Below are positions 1-11,866 of a stretch of 64,000 nucleotides of DNA, in pieces; the first letter of the stretch is position 1; each line of letters begins with the position of its first letter. Made by a program: the position numbers and the translations under genes. Source of the stretch: Saxidomus purpurata. Taxonomy: Eukaryota; Mollusca; Bivalvia; Venerida; Veneridae. The stretch lies in contig JAFMSR010000019.1 of the NCBI GenBank assembly GCA_022818135.1, forward strand, positions 3,019,357 to 3,083,356, given 5' to 3'. The notes under the pieces are model-generated. The model saw nothing but the letters and a program-made list of their open reading frames with translations. It ran no database searches and had not been told where the DNA came from.

Positions 1-300
1 CGCCTGTTAAAATGACCATAATACGGTTGGAACGGGCGTTAAACTCCTACGACAACAACAAAAATAGCTAGAGGTCCACCAGAAAATTAAACATACCGAA
101 CATATAAGCTCTAGAACTTACGTTCTAGATGGAATGGCATTTTTTGAATAAAATTTATAGAGGGTCATGTCAGCAAAAACCCTGCCAAGTTTCATTTACA
201 TTGTCATTGTGGTTTCAGAGGAGATGTTATTTGAAGCAAACGTGAACGACGGACAAACGGACATACAACCATCCTAAAAGCTCACCATGAGCTTAAAAAT
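1..300 (-). repeat. Dispersed bivalve-type repeat, fragment
   Basis: Read on the minus strand, this stretch starts with a GCTCATGGTGAGCTTTT-like motif. It then has TTTGCTTCAAATAACATCTC followed by CTCTGAAACC. The same ordered motifs occur on the plus strand near 34160-34330, so both belong to one dispersed repeat family. There is no coding capacity. That the family is common in bivalves is recalled knowledge, not something shown here. Confidence 0.5.
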
Positions 301-761
301 ACCCCAGTTTTCCCACTAACTCGAAGCGCATTTAAGTGACAACATTTTTCTCGTATACAAATACTTACTAAACACAGTTCCTTAAAATGTTAAAAAATGA
401 ATATAAATTCAAATAACTTACACAACGCTTCATATCCAGAAACCATTTTCCTTTGTCAATTCTTTTACTAAATTTAAAAAAATCCAAGAAATTAAGGATT
501 TTGTAGTTTTTGGTCTAATTTCTGTGCTGAAAAGAGTGCAAATGAAAATAGTCAGAGTATCGGTCGAGTAAAATGCAGAAGTATGGAAAGCCTCGACAGT
601 CTTATTTTTAAGAATGCTATTCGTTTTACTACTGAATTTTACATTTGTGTTTTCTTTGTTCGTATTACACAACACTCTTATCATACGGAGAATTGCGGAA
701 TATAGACGTCGTAACACGACTGAATTGTGTATTATGACGTTAATTCTAATCACGACCAGGG

Positions 762-832
762 AAGATCCGTGGTAACATATTGGTTAAGTAATCCAATGGT
801 TGAAGGTTCGACCCCAAGATCAACCACAAAGT
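762..832 (+). repeat. tRNA-like SINE head
   Basis: A GTGGTAACATATTGG stretch (box A-like) is followed about 37 bases later by GGTTCGACCCC, a near-perfect RNA polymerase III box B. The fold is not good enough for a functional tRNA, so a tRNA-derived SINE head is the better reading. A related head with GGTTCAATCCC lies at about 13325-13380, at the matching end of a duplicated unit. Confidence 0.4.
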
Positions 833-869
833 AACATAGCTAATGGTCTTTCGGATGACACATTTAACC

Positions 870-1440
870 GAATCGATGTTCCGGTGTTATACATATAAAG
901 ATTCAAATGTGAATAAGCCTGAAAAGTACACTTTGTTCTAAGTTTTACTTCGTCGTGCACCGTGCTTTTCACCAATGTTTTTACAAATACAACACATGTA
1001 TAAAGTATTTTAAAATTTCCAGATATAAAAGTACGGGGATATAGTTTAGATCCAAGACAAAATCGGACTTTCTACTTTCACTATTTCTGAACTTCTCTAT
1101 CGAATGATTTATAGAACTACAGTTTTTGTATCTATCAACCTAAACTCAAAAACGATAACTACTAACTTTCTAAACTGGACTTTTCCATCTTTCAATTTGT
1201 ACACGGTAGTAATGAACCAGACTTGCACACGATGACACACAATGAAGATAACGATAAAACAATTCTTTACAGTCGGATCATAATATGCATTGAGCAAAAA
1301 TGCAGACTCTTTCTTGCCAACAACAGACTAGAGGAAAGGTATAAAAGCTACTATTTTCAGGTATCGTTAATCGGCATCATCATTAAAGGAACTCTAAAAA
1401 TTACAATCCTAGAGACACAAAAAAGTGCACATATATATTT
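870..1440. repeat. Duplicated unit, left copy (partner at 13.39-13.91 kb)
   Basis: This block aligns in the same orientation with 13390-13910. It shares an uninterrupted stretch around CTTTTCCATCTTTCAATTTG (1180 and 13640) and a TCGTTAATCGGCATCATC block. Both copies keep an open frame on each strand over about 180 bases: on plus from about 1223 and 13698, on minus around the shared peptide VYKLKDGKV. I recognise no protein family and do not call a gene. Confidence 0.5.
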
Positions 1441-3800
1441 GTGATAAAACACATTTTAAAACCCAAAAAACAACTGAAGCGTAGTACATGTACGGTAGAT
1501 CTACATATAAAAAAGATTGAATTTATATAACATTTTAGATTATAGATCTATATCTTAAAGTTCAAAGATGGCCTTTCATTTGTCAGATCTGGGACGAATA
1601 TATACTATTATTGCTCCAGGTCAGATAAAGTTGCCATTTTCAAAAAAGACAGTTTTGGCGTTCCTTACAATTATCCAATTAGAATAACGCATTAAATTAC
1701 ATTTGTAACCACAAATCTATCAAACTATAATACGATGCAATGAAGCGTTATGTGTATGAGGTAAAAGAAGCCGTTACAATGTTATAGCACTGAAGAAATC
1801 AGCTGACAGTACTAACTTATGTGAATGAAAATTTTTATACCGGGTAGTGTGATTCATTTCTTTTTATTTGTAACTTTACATGACCTTTCGTGTCTTTAAC
1901 TATTATACTTCACAACTTCCCATATTGCATTGGTTGCAAAACCATAACGCTTTGGTTCCTTCGCCTTTGTAATTCTTTATTTAAAACATTGCATATGTAT
2001 TATACCCATCCGGGCTGTGCAGACTCGAGCAAAAATCATTTATATAGCATCTGAACGTTACGAAAATAAACCATGAATGAAATAAGGATTATAATATTCT
2101 AGATATATAATTTTACAATTTAAAAATATGCCGCTTGCCAAAAGATAGAAATACTAAATTGAAATAGACCTTTTGGCTATAAAATTGTCAATTTCATTGT
2201 AATTTTAACTGAGTCTAGCTGTAATTTACATGTCTACAGTACCATGAACTTTATACGAACGATACGTCCTGATTTACGAAACACTACAAACAGAGTTAAT
2301 TAAAATACTTAGTAGCCCATTTTACATTTTATCAAACATTATAAAATTTAAGTACGCCTTATATTTTTTTCCCAGAAGCAAAGTAATAGTTTCAAATACT
2401 TTTAGATGATTACAAAGTCGCACTGATACTGATAACCACATTTTATAAACTTATTAAACAGTTAGTTGAAAAACAGTTACAAAATGCTATCTTTTACACA
2501 TATTCATGTACATATCAAATGATACGAATGGGAGATATGATGACATTGCATATCGCTATCTTTTCCGAAAATGTCACCATGAAAACAGTTGGCTGGACCG
2601 ATTTAAAAACATTTGAAATACTATTTTAAAATTGCAATTGATATCCAACAGGAGCTTGTTGTCGTATGAGTTTAACGTCCGTTTAGATCATTTAGTAAAA
2701 GGACCTGAAGTTTCAATTGAGATTCTACATAGAGTTTTCTTCTTTTCCGTGATCGTATTTATTTAGCAATATGAGTGCCTGTTGAAAATTACATTATTCT
2801 TATGTGAAAAGTGATCGTTCAAATATTCCAGACGCACTCGGTTCATCAGACGTTTCCCAGTCATTTTAACTAAAAATCTTTTTACTCTCCGAGTGAAGAG
2901 GTCACTATTTTGGAGCAATTCAGCTAGATCGGTAGATATATTGATAAACTCTCTTCAACTAACATCGATCTACTATTACTATACTAAAGACGATCGCTAC
3001 AGTTGCGTCATATTTTCTAGTATTCAAAATGTTTGAAATTTTGTGTGTAGTTAGATTAAAGCCCAATAAATAAGAATGTAGAATAAAAAGGTTTGGTCAC
3101 AAGCCTTATTTATAAGTAATGGCAACTTTTATAAGTTACCCTCGTAAGTAGTGAAAAAGACAACTATATGTAACTTATGTTTTATCAATAATTACGAAAA
3201 ACCTCTAAAGTGGCAATTGTTTTATTTGAAACCTAGGCAATTTTTTTATCGAGCTACATGCTATCAGATTTCAAAATGTATTCACCCTGAAAATATAGTA
3301 TAATGAGAACCATTTTTTATTAAGAAAATGCATAAAATTTATTGTCATTTAACAAAGTGTTTTCCCAATGTATTTAACACTCTAAACTTTGATTTGTTGC
3401 AGAAGAAATGTTCAGTTGTCACTTTCGTGAACACTAATTGCCAGCCTAATAATTGAGAAAATTTAGCTTTTGTCTCGGGTGGGACGGTAGTGATGGGCGA
3501 GATCGTGTGTATACTGCCACTGAAGTAAGACAGATAGCTCATTAAACCTTTAATCGAACGTCAGTTGTACATCGTAAGATACATACAAAAATGTTTAACA
3601 AAAATGTATCCTTTGACCTTTGTTAATATATTGAATTTAGCTATAAGGATATACATAAAATATGTAACAGCCAAATAACTGCTTTAAATATTTCTTTTAT
3701 ATGATTTACTATAAAAGAGATTGTTTGTCACAATTAATTAAACACTATTAAGGAATGCAATTATTTGATATATTAGAAAGACTGTAACTACCACAGTAGT
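1441..3800. other. AT-rich noncoding stretch
   Basis: Only short chance ORFs are present, such as one at 3345-3542 on the minus strand with no recognisable domain. No splice-bounded exon, clear repeat or RNA gene was seen. Confidence 0.5.
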
Positions 3801-3807
3801 AATGTCC

Positions 3808-4092
3808 GGCTCCATGGTCGAGTAGTTAGAGCCGATGACTTAAAACCATTGTAACCTCTCACAGATTGAGAGTCATGGGCTCACACCCTGCTTCAGACCA
3901 TGTCTCTTTATGTGTTAAAGTCAACAGTTTGTTTTGGAAAGATAGGAGTATAGTATTGCTTCTTCCCGGGAAAGGTTGTTAGGTGAACTGCCTGACTGTT
4001 AAATGCCCCCAAAAAATGTTGGAGAGGGCATTTACCGCCTGCAGCAGCAGCAACAACAACAACAACAACAACAACAACAAAAACAACCACAG
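3808..4092 (+). mobile_element. tRNA-derived SINE with (CAA)n tail
   Basis: The 5' end resembles a class II (Ser/Leu-type) tRNA. TGGTCGAGTAGTTAGAGC is a good box A, followed by GATGACTTAAAACCATTG and a degenerate box B (GGGCTCACACCC) near 3878. A body of about 150 bases follows, then CAG repeats running into about 14 CAA units at 4040-4090. A tRNA head, an unrelated body and a simple-repeat tail are the usual SINE layout. The minus-strand ORF at 3908-4090 is only a translation of the tail. Confidence 0.65.
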
Positions 4093-4109
4093 TACATTAC
4101 ATTTTAGTT

Positions 4110-6890
4110 ACATAGCTGGCAATAAATAACGGTATACAATTAACTTTATTAATGTACACTTGCCAATCTGATTGGGCACACCTATTACTATTATGGACAA
4201 AAAGGCCAAATGAAAATAAATATTTTAAAGGCATCGTTTCCGAAAATAGTGAATGTCTTCTTACAGTACTGTATTCATAAATATTAGTATCACAAGTGAG
4301 TACTAAAATAGTGTTGTTCAAAATGTAAGGATGGTTTCTTTTGTTTCCTTATATGTTTACATGTCACTTAAATGTTATAGTTAACATATTAAGGCCCTGT
4401 AAAAAGTCAAATTGAATTTAAACACATAAGTCAGAGCGCAGATATTTGAAAGTGGCCTCTTAGTAACCTAAAGTTTTCGATTTTTGAGACCTGAATAATA
4501 AATATACGTTCAGCAAATGTTGGCTTATGTGGTTGTAAATCAGTCAACGTAACACGAAAGCAGAATCATATGAAGAAATATGCCATTTTTTATTGAAAGA
4601 GCATTTTTTATGGGATTGATGTCAAGAATGAAAATTACTTTAAAATGTTTGTTGTTGCTATTGTAGGAGTCCAGGATTGTCCAATACATTCGTGTTTAAC
4701 AAAGAACATTAATTGAAGAAGCGACAAAGATTCAACAATTTCTCAAATCAGCAAGATAACGGGAAAATAACAATTATATAATTGACATTGAAATAACCTT
4801 AGAACCATTGTTAGCAATATCGAGATCCAGATGTAAATATTAATTCCTTTTAATTTATCGTGATTTGTGGCATACAGTGGACATAGTATACACAACGGTT
4901 AAGAACTCCGTTGTTCATAGCTGTAGGATTTGCTTCGACTTAGTTTATCTAACAAGTTATTAGTATTTCATTAGCTTTTTAAAGTGTAACAAGTTACTAT
5001 TATTGAAGTTAGTAATAAATAGAACCATATTTGTAAGGTAAATTAATTATTGAAAACAGAAGAAGAAACTTATTTTTCTTCTGTAACAGTGACCCTTCTA
5101 AAATAAACTTAATCTTGCAATATTAGGAATAGTGTTAAGTCCCCTATGCACATGCATATTTCAATATATTCTAATGATACATATTCACATGTCTTATTGC
5201 GTCACGAAACTTGCACTGAATATTAAAGTGTGTTGATCAAGGTCTTTTCTTCATTATGGATACACTATACGGATAGCGGTGGAAATGCTTTGATGCCGAG
5301 TGCTAACAATACAAATGAGGTGTATGGTGACAATATATATCTGAATTAGGAATTATTTTTTCAAAGTCAGGACTTTATCTCTCCTATTTAGGATAACCGC
5401 ATTAGGCAATGCCTCGAAAACGAACAGATGAGTGATATAATGGACGTACTTGATGTTGATCAGAGGTACTGTCTTCAATGGAGATTGCATCGTTTCGTGA
5501 CAAATGTAATGTGCATAGTCCCATTTTAGAACGTTTGAAGATGTACTTATTTCAAAGCAACTATAAGAATGTTTATTTTAATGTATATGGAAATATCTCA
5601 AGCGTTTTAGCTTGCAATGCAGATGTTTATGCCACTCGTCCAAAGAATCCTGATATTTGGAAAAATAAATTTAGAATTAGCGATTCCCAGATCGGATAAA
5701 TATTAACTTAACCGTTCTTACGGATAGGGAGAAAATAAGTCTTCTTGCAGAAGTAGTAAGGTCTAACTAGGAGATTAAACAAATTGTTTAGCCCTTGACA
5801 TCCAGATGTAGTTGAAGGACTACTTATTATTTCAGTTGTAATTATACAGATACATGTAAGATTAAATGTAATTGTGAAAATGTTTTAATGAAAACCTTAA
5901 ACTATACAACAGTAAAAAAGACATTAAGACAACCATATAATAAAGTATAAGCAGAGAATTGAGCACTTCTTCATAATTATCACAGGGATCAAAGATATAA
6001 TACACAGAAAGAAAACCATACCTGACTGTGTATCTGTCAAGTTATCAGACGAAATTGTATAAAAACAGAAAGTGTAAAAATGATCACATATACGAAATAG
6101 TATTAAAAGAAAGGTCTATAGATAATCACATACGATCAGAGGATGCTTCATTTCAAGCACTATACCTTTCAATGTCAACACAATGACCGAGGAGGAACAC
6201 TGTAACAAAGGAATCATATTTGTGTATGTAAAATATGTATCTTCTATTACGTCTTAACCTGTGGTAGTTCTTGCCCCGAAGCACTTTGCAGCACAATGAC
6301 TGACTTCCAAAAACATGCATATTTGATTTAAACTTCGTCAGGGAAAATAAATGAATTTTCTCATACGTTACAAAATTCATTGGATTTGAAATCGAAGAAA
6401 ATGGTCATAGTGTAACAATTTGTAAAGAATATAGAAAGTAAGTTCTGACTTATGCTTACAAAATAGTGTGCAACAATATAACGCAAAGTCTTCGACATTT
6501 GAAAAAGTCATATTCTTAACAGAGGATTGTCATATTTATCCCTTATACGCCAAGTATATCCCTTGTATATTACAACATTTATATAAGAAATATTAGAATA
6601 CATACAGGCACACAAAATCCTCCGTCGTTAAGTAAAGGTGTGTCGTTAACATAGGATCAAAAAGTACTCACCAATTAACAAAAACATTACCATCACCGAA
6701 ATATGTTCGTATGAAACAAAAGTCAAAGAGATGGAACCATACATGTTACAACATGATATGAAAATGTAAAAATATGTACATGCACACAAAGTATTTCATT
6801 GTTAAGCAAAGTTGTGTCGTTCTCTCAGTAGTACTCGCATATTAACAAAAACATTACAATCACACAGATTATGGGAGTCAAACAGATGAA
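4110..6890. other. AT-rich noncoding stretch
   Basis: Nothing supportable was seen. A 73-codon plus-strand ORF at 5478-5699 has no recognisable domain, no paralogue elsewhere in the window and no clear splice sites, so it is left uncalled. Confidence 0.45.
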
Positions 6891-6899
6891 ACACGTTTA

Positions 6900-7195
6900 G
6901 ATGCCAATACACAGGTAGACATGATCTTTGCTTGCATAGTCTAAATATAAGTATACATTATATACTAACAAGATATAATGTCATTTACAATGATAACGCT
7001 TTTCTTATTATGTTATAGTTTGATATGGAATGCATTGTTGCACTTCCATTCGCCTTAGTACATGCACACATATGTGTCAGATATATTTCGCCCTTTACCA
7101 ATGGTTGTAGATTTATCCGATATGCAAGGATCATAAACGTAGTCTGAACATTGCATACATTCAGTAAAAAAAAATCAGCTAAATATGTCACCTGA
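6900..7195 (-). repeat. Duplicated 3' flank of the IAP RING exon, copy a
   Basis: The block has recognisable landmarks: ATGATCTTTGCTTGCATAGT, then ATAATGTCATTTACAATGA, a GATATGGAATG segment, and CACACATATGTGTCAGATAT. The same ordered landmarks recur at about 7540-7830, 8110-8440 and 11360-11640. A lone first landmark sits at 10985-11025. In three of the cases the block lies just 3' of a RING exon on the minus strand, so it is probably the duplicated 3' UTR or flank. Confidence 0.55.
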
Positions 7196-7236
7196 TGTTA
7201 TATATATGCACGTATCTGTTTTCCCACTGCCACAGT

Positions 7237-7345
7237 TTACACGTTCCAAGCAACGTCGATGAAGATTTTCACGATTCTCCGAAGCACGGGCAGTGGCTTA
7301 TGTTGGCATGGCATTCTTCGCACACAAGTCTTCTAATACACCGAG
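7237..7345 (-). pseudogene. IAP-type RING exon remnant (frameshifted)
   Basis: This is the C-terminal half of the same RING exon found at 8467-8672. The minus strand still encodes VCEECHANISHCPCF, matching the second half of the C3HC4 ring. Just after it, one base is missing relative to the intact copy, so a stop follows. The downstream bases nevertheless still match the intact ending, including the final AWNV-type codons and TAA at 7237. The spacing CPCF in place of CPFC also breaks the last zinc knuckle. Upstream similarity fades near 7345. A nonfunctional duplicate is the best reading. Confidence 0.6.
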
Positions 7346-7539
7346 AATACCCGTTGTATGTAACAACATTCTATGAAACTATTAAAATGTATACATGCAC
7401 ACAAAATCTTCCATTGTGAAGTAAAGGTGTGTCTGTCACTAACATATGATTAATTACTAAAAAGTACTCTAAAATAAAACAAATTATACATGTTTACGAC
7501 TTCGTATATATGAGCTCATAAAGAGGGAACATGTTTAGA

Positions 7540-7830
7540 GAGCACATGTATTTGCTTATTTTGTCAACATGTACGTTTACACTACAACAGCAACGAGATT
7601 TAATATTATTTGCAACTGCATTGCCTTTTCCTTACTCATGTTATAATTTCGTGCGGAATATAATTATGTACTTCCATTTATCTTAGTTTTAACACACTCA
7701 CGTGTCAAGTACATGTTACCCTTCACCCATTAATACAGTGATCATAATCGTAGTAAAAAGTGCATGCATTCAGTTATAAAAGGACTGGTTAAAATGTAAC
7801 ATGGTATAACATATTTGAAGGTAAACACAT
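7540..7830 (-). repeat. Duplicated 3' flank of the IAP RING exon, copy b
   Basis: This is a diverged copy of the 6900-7195 block (GCAACGAGATTTAATATTATTTG, then a GCGGAATATAATTATGTACT region). It has no recognisable RING exon next to it, so the exon was lost or never copied here. Confidence 0.4.
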
Positions 7831-8109
7831 GATTATTGTTGGTTCTAAAAATAGCATAATACTATTTCATTCATAAAAATTTACTACGTATAGAATGCGA
7901 CGTTGTAGTGTGGTCTTAATAGCGGGTTAAATTCGTTCGAAACGATACCAAAAAAAATATGTGCGTTTATGGTCATTCGACAGACCTGAAAGTGTTTTAG
8001 AGCAACAAAAATGGCAAAATACATATGATAAATTTGTACTTAAAATTAATAAAACACATACGATCACATATATACATTGTACTAACACATAAGACAAGAG
8101 TCATAAAGA

Positions 8110-8440
8110 TGAAACAAGAGTAGATGCCAGTTAACATACACATATTATTTGCTTGCGTAGTCTAGATACTTTGAAATACTAACGAGATATAATGCTATTT
8201 ACAATGACACCGCTTTTCTTTCTTAATGCTACAGTTAGATATGGAATGTATTTTTGCATCTCCATCCATCTTAGTTCATGCACACATATGTGTCAGATAT
8301 ATTTCTATATAAATACAGGGAACATAAACGTAGAACAAAGAACCGTGTCGGAATATTGTACACAATCAGTTAAAAATGTCTGCTTAAAATGTATTACATG
8401 TAGCTGATGTAACATATATGTTCGTATGTACACTCTTCTG
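8110..8440 (-). repeat. Duplicated 3' flank of the IAP RING exon, copy c
   Basis: This block has the same ordered landmarks as 6900-7195, including TCTAGATACTT, AACGAGATATAATG and CACACATATGTGTCAGATAT. It lies directly 3' of the intact RING exon at 8467-8672. Confidence 0.5.
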
Positions 8441-8466
8441 TCGTCTGTCTTTCCCATTACTACACT

Positions 8467-8672
8467 TTACACGTTCCAAGCAACATCAATGAAGGCTTTC
8501 ACAGGTTCCTCGCAGAACGGACAATGACGTAAGTTGGCATGACATACTTCGCATACAGCTAAGTGTTGACAATTGAGGAACAGCACAGTCCTTGGCCTGA
8601 TCCTGCACCTTACACACATCAGCATAAACCATAGATGCAAGTTTTCTTCGACAAGTTGTTTTAGTTCATCAC
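8467..8672 (-). CDS. Terminal RING-finger exon of an inhibitor-of-apoptosis (BIRC-like) protein
   Basis: The exon starts after a TTTGCAG acceptor (upper edge 8672, phase 1) and ends at TAA, encoding 68 residues. An amphipathic segment DELKQLVEEN is followed by a compact C3HC4 RING: CVRC, NCQHLAVCEVC, then CPFC. It closes with a hydrophobic tail, VKAFIDV. The order (helix, RING, short tail ending the protein) is typical of IAP/BIRC and MYLIP-type C-terminal RINGs, which act as E3 ubiquitin ligases and dimerise through the tail. No BIR domain was found in the window, so upstream exons must lie elsewhere, in long introns, or be gone. The start of the gene is unknown. Confidence 0.7.
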
Positions 8673-8699
8673 CTGCAAATATAAATATGTACATGCTAT

Positions 8700-9250
8700 C
8701 TGTTCAAGGAGCTCGATTTTTAACAATGCGTATTATATCCGTAACATACATACAATTTACCATTAACATTCTGGGGAGTGGGACGGGGGTATACATTATG
8801 GTAAAACATACATATATAGTAAACAATATCATAAAGCGAACCTTTCTAATGATCAACTCCTAGAGAACACTTCTTATTAAAGTTTTTTTTTATAGTAGGT
8901 ACGTTGTTCGAGGCCCAGACTTACAAAACGACGAAGAAACATGAAGCAATTTACCCGGAATCCATCTAGAAAAGGCACAACAAGTGCCTTGACTAAAGCA
9001 ATGACGAATACAAATACGAGTGGTTCCGGGGTGCCACTTAGGAGAGGGGTAAGACGTGAGTTGTAGTTTATTCGGATACCTCCGGGTGTCAATTTGTTAT
9101 TTCAATTGAATGTCGTATCAAACAATGAAAGTTCACATTACAGATATATAATTGTAGTATTAAGATGTTTAACTCGTATGCAAGGTTCCATCGATTTGAA
9201 TTGTGACCCCCATGGCCTAATGCGTATAATATTCTAATGAATATCATTTA
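8700..9250 (-). repeat. Upstream flank of the RING exon, duplicated at 11.88-12.33 kb
   Basis: This flank aligns in the same order with 11880-12330. Shared elements include GGTAAAACAT followed by an ATA-rich stretch, a CGAACCTTTCT-like block, and TGTATGCAAGGTTCCAT near the end. A tRNA-like head (AAGATGT, then AAGGTTCCAT, then TTGAAT) sits at the same place in both copies (9165-9215 and 12246-12300). The SINE therefore predates the duplication. Confidence 0.5.
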
Positions 9251-9259
9251 TGCTATTCT

Positions 9260-9830
9260 CCTGAAGGAGGCGGGATATATCGAACACGCTTTTTATTACG
9301 TATAACCCTCATCATGGTAGCTTTATGCCGTCTTTACATATATCTTTTATTTATTTTAACTTTCCATGAAGTCACATATTCATTGTAATCAGATGTTTAC
9401 TAATAGGGTGTTAGAAATATGTAAATAGGATTACTTACAGAACACAGGTTTTACTCCTGATACCATGTTTGAATGACAAAAACTATCTGAAGAAAGCTAG
9501 CACATCAATGTTATGAGATCGAACTATGTTTTATTATAGTAATAACTACGTCTAATAGTCTTATTCCTGTGCGCAAAATAATCGTTTTAATTTTTTCAGC
9601 GCGGTTTAAATAGTAGTAACGTTGCGCGTAACCAGAGCGGGTCTTAGCTGTTTGGCAAGTATTCAACTATCGGGAAGAACTACTGTTACTATAAATTAAA
9701 GATGTAGATAAGAATATCCCACCCGAATTTTGATATACGTCCAAAAACGAGGCTCTGTTATTTTGGCACCGTTTAAATCGCATTTTCACACAAGTAAGAA
9801 GGAATAAGTGCAAATACAGGATGGGGATGA
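9260..9830. other. Noncoding stretch
   Basis: No gene, repeat family or RNA gene was recognised here. Confidence 0.4.
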
Positions 9831-9835
9831 AAAAA

Positions 9836-9995
9836 TGAAAATCAACTTTTTCTCGAAATATACTTCAAAACTGCTAAAGATGGATAGAAAATGATCTAAC
9901 TAAGAAAATGAATACCAACCCTATTTAGTCCTTTCCATGCCCAATCCAGATATTCCGATGTACAGCAAGAAAACAAGATGGGCCCAATCAAGACT
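9836..9995 (+). repeat. Inverted, rearranged copy of the gypsy pol end
   Basis: Positions 9836-9918 are the reverse complement of about 10047-10135, and 9919-9995 the reverse complement of about 10215-10297. The two pieces are joined in the opposite order to the main copy. The join falls on AACCCTAT, present at both parental ends. The piece carries the SMPNPDIP integrase segment on the plus strand. Confidence 0.6.
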
Positions 9996-10140
9996 TTAGA
10001 CATAAAAATAGAAAAATGACTGTAAAATTGTTATTTTTGAAATAAACATAGGGTTGTTGGTATTCATTTTCTTAGATCATTTTCTATCCATCCATAGCAG
10101 TTTTGAAGTAAAATTCGAGAAAAAGTTGATTTTCAGTTTT

Positions 10141-10720
10141 TCATCTGGCTTTAGAAGTAGACAGGTCTTCAGTGGATTGGTTACTGGTGTAGGGCAACAG
10201 CATATTCCGATGTAAAGTCTTGATTGGGCCCATCTTGTTTTCTTGCTGTACACAGGAATATCTGGATTGGGCATGGAAAGGACTAAATAGGGTTCCTGGT
10301 CCTATCTATCTGCCAGCTTATTGGTTTCCTTTAAACCAATTGTACGTACCAGTACTCTGTCTCCGATATCCAGTCGAGCATGCTTTACTTTCTGGTCATA
10401 CTGGGACTTGTTCTTGGCAGACACCTTACTAGCTTCCTTAGCAGCCTGGCGGTATGCAAACTGAAGACGCTGATGAAGTTTAGAGGCATATGAGGTGTGA
10501 CTCACAGTATGTTCTTCAGAGGGGTCTGTAGCCAAATACGCATCAACAGGTAGTCGTGGGTGCTTACCGAACATAAGAAAGTGAGGGGCATATCCTGTAG
10601 CGTCGTTCTTTGTAGCGTTATAGGCCTGTACCAGGGGAGCGATGTTTGACTTTCAATCAGCTTTCTGATGGTTTTCAAGTGTTCCATCTTGAGGAGAGCC
10701 TGATTCCACCTTTTCTTATA
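10141..10720 (-). pseudogene. Ty3/gypsy integrase C-terminus, degenerate
   Basis: Minus-strand frames give the end of a gypsy-type integrase. There is a QAYNATKNDATGYAPHFLMF segment, then GKHPRLPVD, a helical region, GDRVLVRTIGLKETNKLADR, EPYLVLSMPNPDIPVYS, and finally LHRNMLLP. The last parts form the GPY/F-like tail that follows the integrase core. At least two tryptophan codons are stops: just upstream of the first segment, and after LADR at about 10299-10301. Two frameshifts are also present, one near 10690 and one near 10240. The catalytic core, reverse transcriptase and LTRs are absent. This is a dead fragment of an endogenous retrotransposon. Confidence 0.8.
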
Positions 10721-11359
10721 ACTTCATGTATATACTAAATATGATTTGTGCAGAAGTGACAGAAGTGTTTTTCCTCGGAATTAGCTTAATTCGACCGTAT
10801 TCGATGCAGTTTAGAGTGGGATTTTATTCAGAAAAGTGTTTTGCATTGGAAAAGTTATTCCTTACTTACACCCTTAAATATGCGATTGCAGTTTTCAGTT
10901 GTTTCAAACCTTGTATTTATATACGTTCCGTACAACTTGGGACAAGAATAGATTGGGTGGCGAGTCCATACCACAAGCATCTGTGGTAGATATGATCTTT
11001 GCTTGCATAGTCTAAATATAATTCTAACATGACTCACGATTATGTCTAACAACGCGGGAACAGATATGCTGTAAACATGACGCCATATTGCACCGCATGA
11101 CGTTAAATGAGCGTTCGCGTAGAAAGTAATGCTTTGCATTTATTCACCTTTTGTAGTACATGTATCTGGTCATGTTAAAATGGAATTAACATCCTTTTCA
11201 GCGTTGTTATCGTCTAATAAACTATAATTTCCCGTACTGATGCGCAGTTATAAACCACTCAGGCCTTCGGCCTTTATAGCTAATGACTGCGTATCAGTAC
11301 TCCAAATCACTGTTTATCAAACGACTAACACCGCTGGAACGAATGTTATTTCATAAGTA

Positions 11360-11640
11360 TACATTGAAATAACGAGATATAATGTCATTTACATTAACAA
11401 CGATTTTCATGTTACAGTTTGATATGGAATGTATTTTGCAGCTCGGGTTGTAGTGTTCGTTTTGTTCGTTCATTCGCCTTAGTTCGTGCACACACATGTG
11501 TCTGATGCATTTCCGAAATACAGGGATCGAAAACGTAGAACAAAGTGTTCCGTGTTGGAAAATTGCATACGATCATTAAAAAAGAAATTCTGCTTAAAAT
11601 GATGTTACATATTTGTTCTAGTGTGCTCTCTTCTGCCATC
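11360..11640 (-). repeat. Duplicated 3' flank of the IAP RING exon, copy d
   Basis: This block has the same landmarks as 6900-7195: AACGAGATATAATGTCATTT, TTTGATATGGAATGTATTTT and CACATGTGTCTGATGCATTT. It lies 3' of the RING exon at 11661-11866. Confidence 0.5.
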
Positions 11641-11660
11641 TGTCTTCACACTGCTACATT

Positions 11661-11866
11661 TTACATGTTCCAATGAATATTGATGAATGCTTTTATTAGT
11701 TCCCCACAGAAGGAGCAATGATTTAAGTTGGCATGGCACACGTCGCACACAGCCAGGTGCTGGGAATTTAGGAACAGAACGGACCTTGGCCTGACCCTGC
11801 ATCTTACACATTTCAGCATCCACCATAGGTGCAGATTTTCTTCGACAAGCTGTTTTAGCTCATCAC
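11661..11866 (-). CDS. IAP-type RING exon paralogue lacking one zinc-ligand cysteine
   Basis: The exon has the same length (206 bases), phase and boundaries as the 8467-8672 exon, with acceptor TTTGAAG and stop TAA at 11661. The frame is open and encodes DELKQLVEENLHLWWMLK, CVRC, NSQHLAVCDVC, CSFC and the tail IKAFINI. The codon at 11763-11765 is TCC (Ser) where the paralogue has TGT (Cys). That residue is the third ligand of a C3HC4 RING, so zinc binding and ligase activity are probably impaired. It may be a young pseudogene or a RING variant kept for dimerisation; the open frame does not settle this. Confidence 0.6.

Noticed and set aside
3808..3890. Functional tRNA gene
   Set aside because: Box B is degenerate, no acceptor stem closes, and a SINE body with tail follows.
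3908..4090. Minus-strand ORF with a Val/Ala run
   Set aside because: It is a translation of the (CAA)n tail of the SINE.
5478..5699. 73-codon plus-strand ORF
   Set aside because: No family, paralogue or splice context was found; the length is within chance expectation for a 64-kb AT-rich window.
11605..11826. Alternative minus frame over the second RING exon
   Set aside because: The neighbouring frame gives the RING domain with proper boundaries; this one is its shadow.
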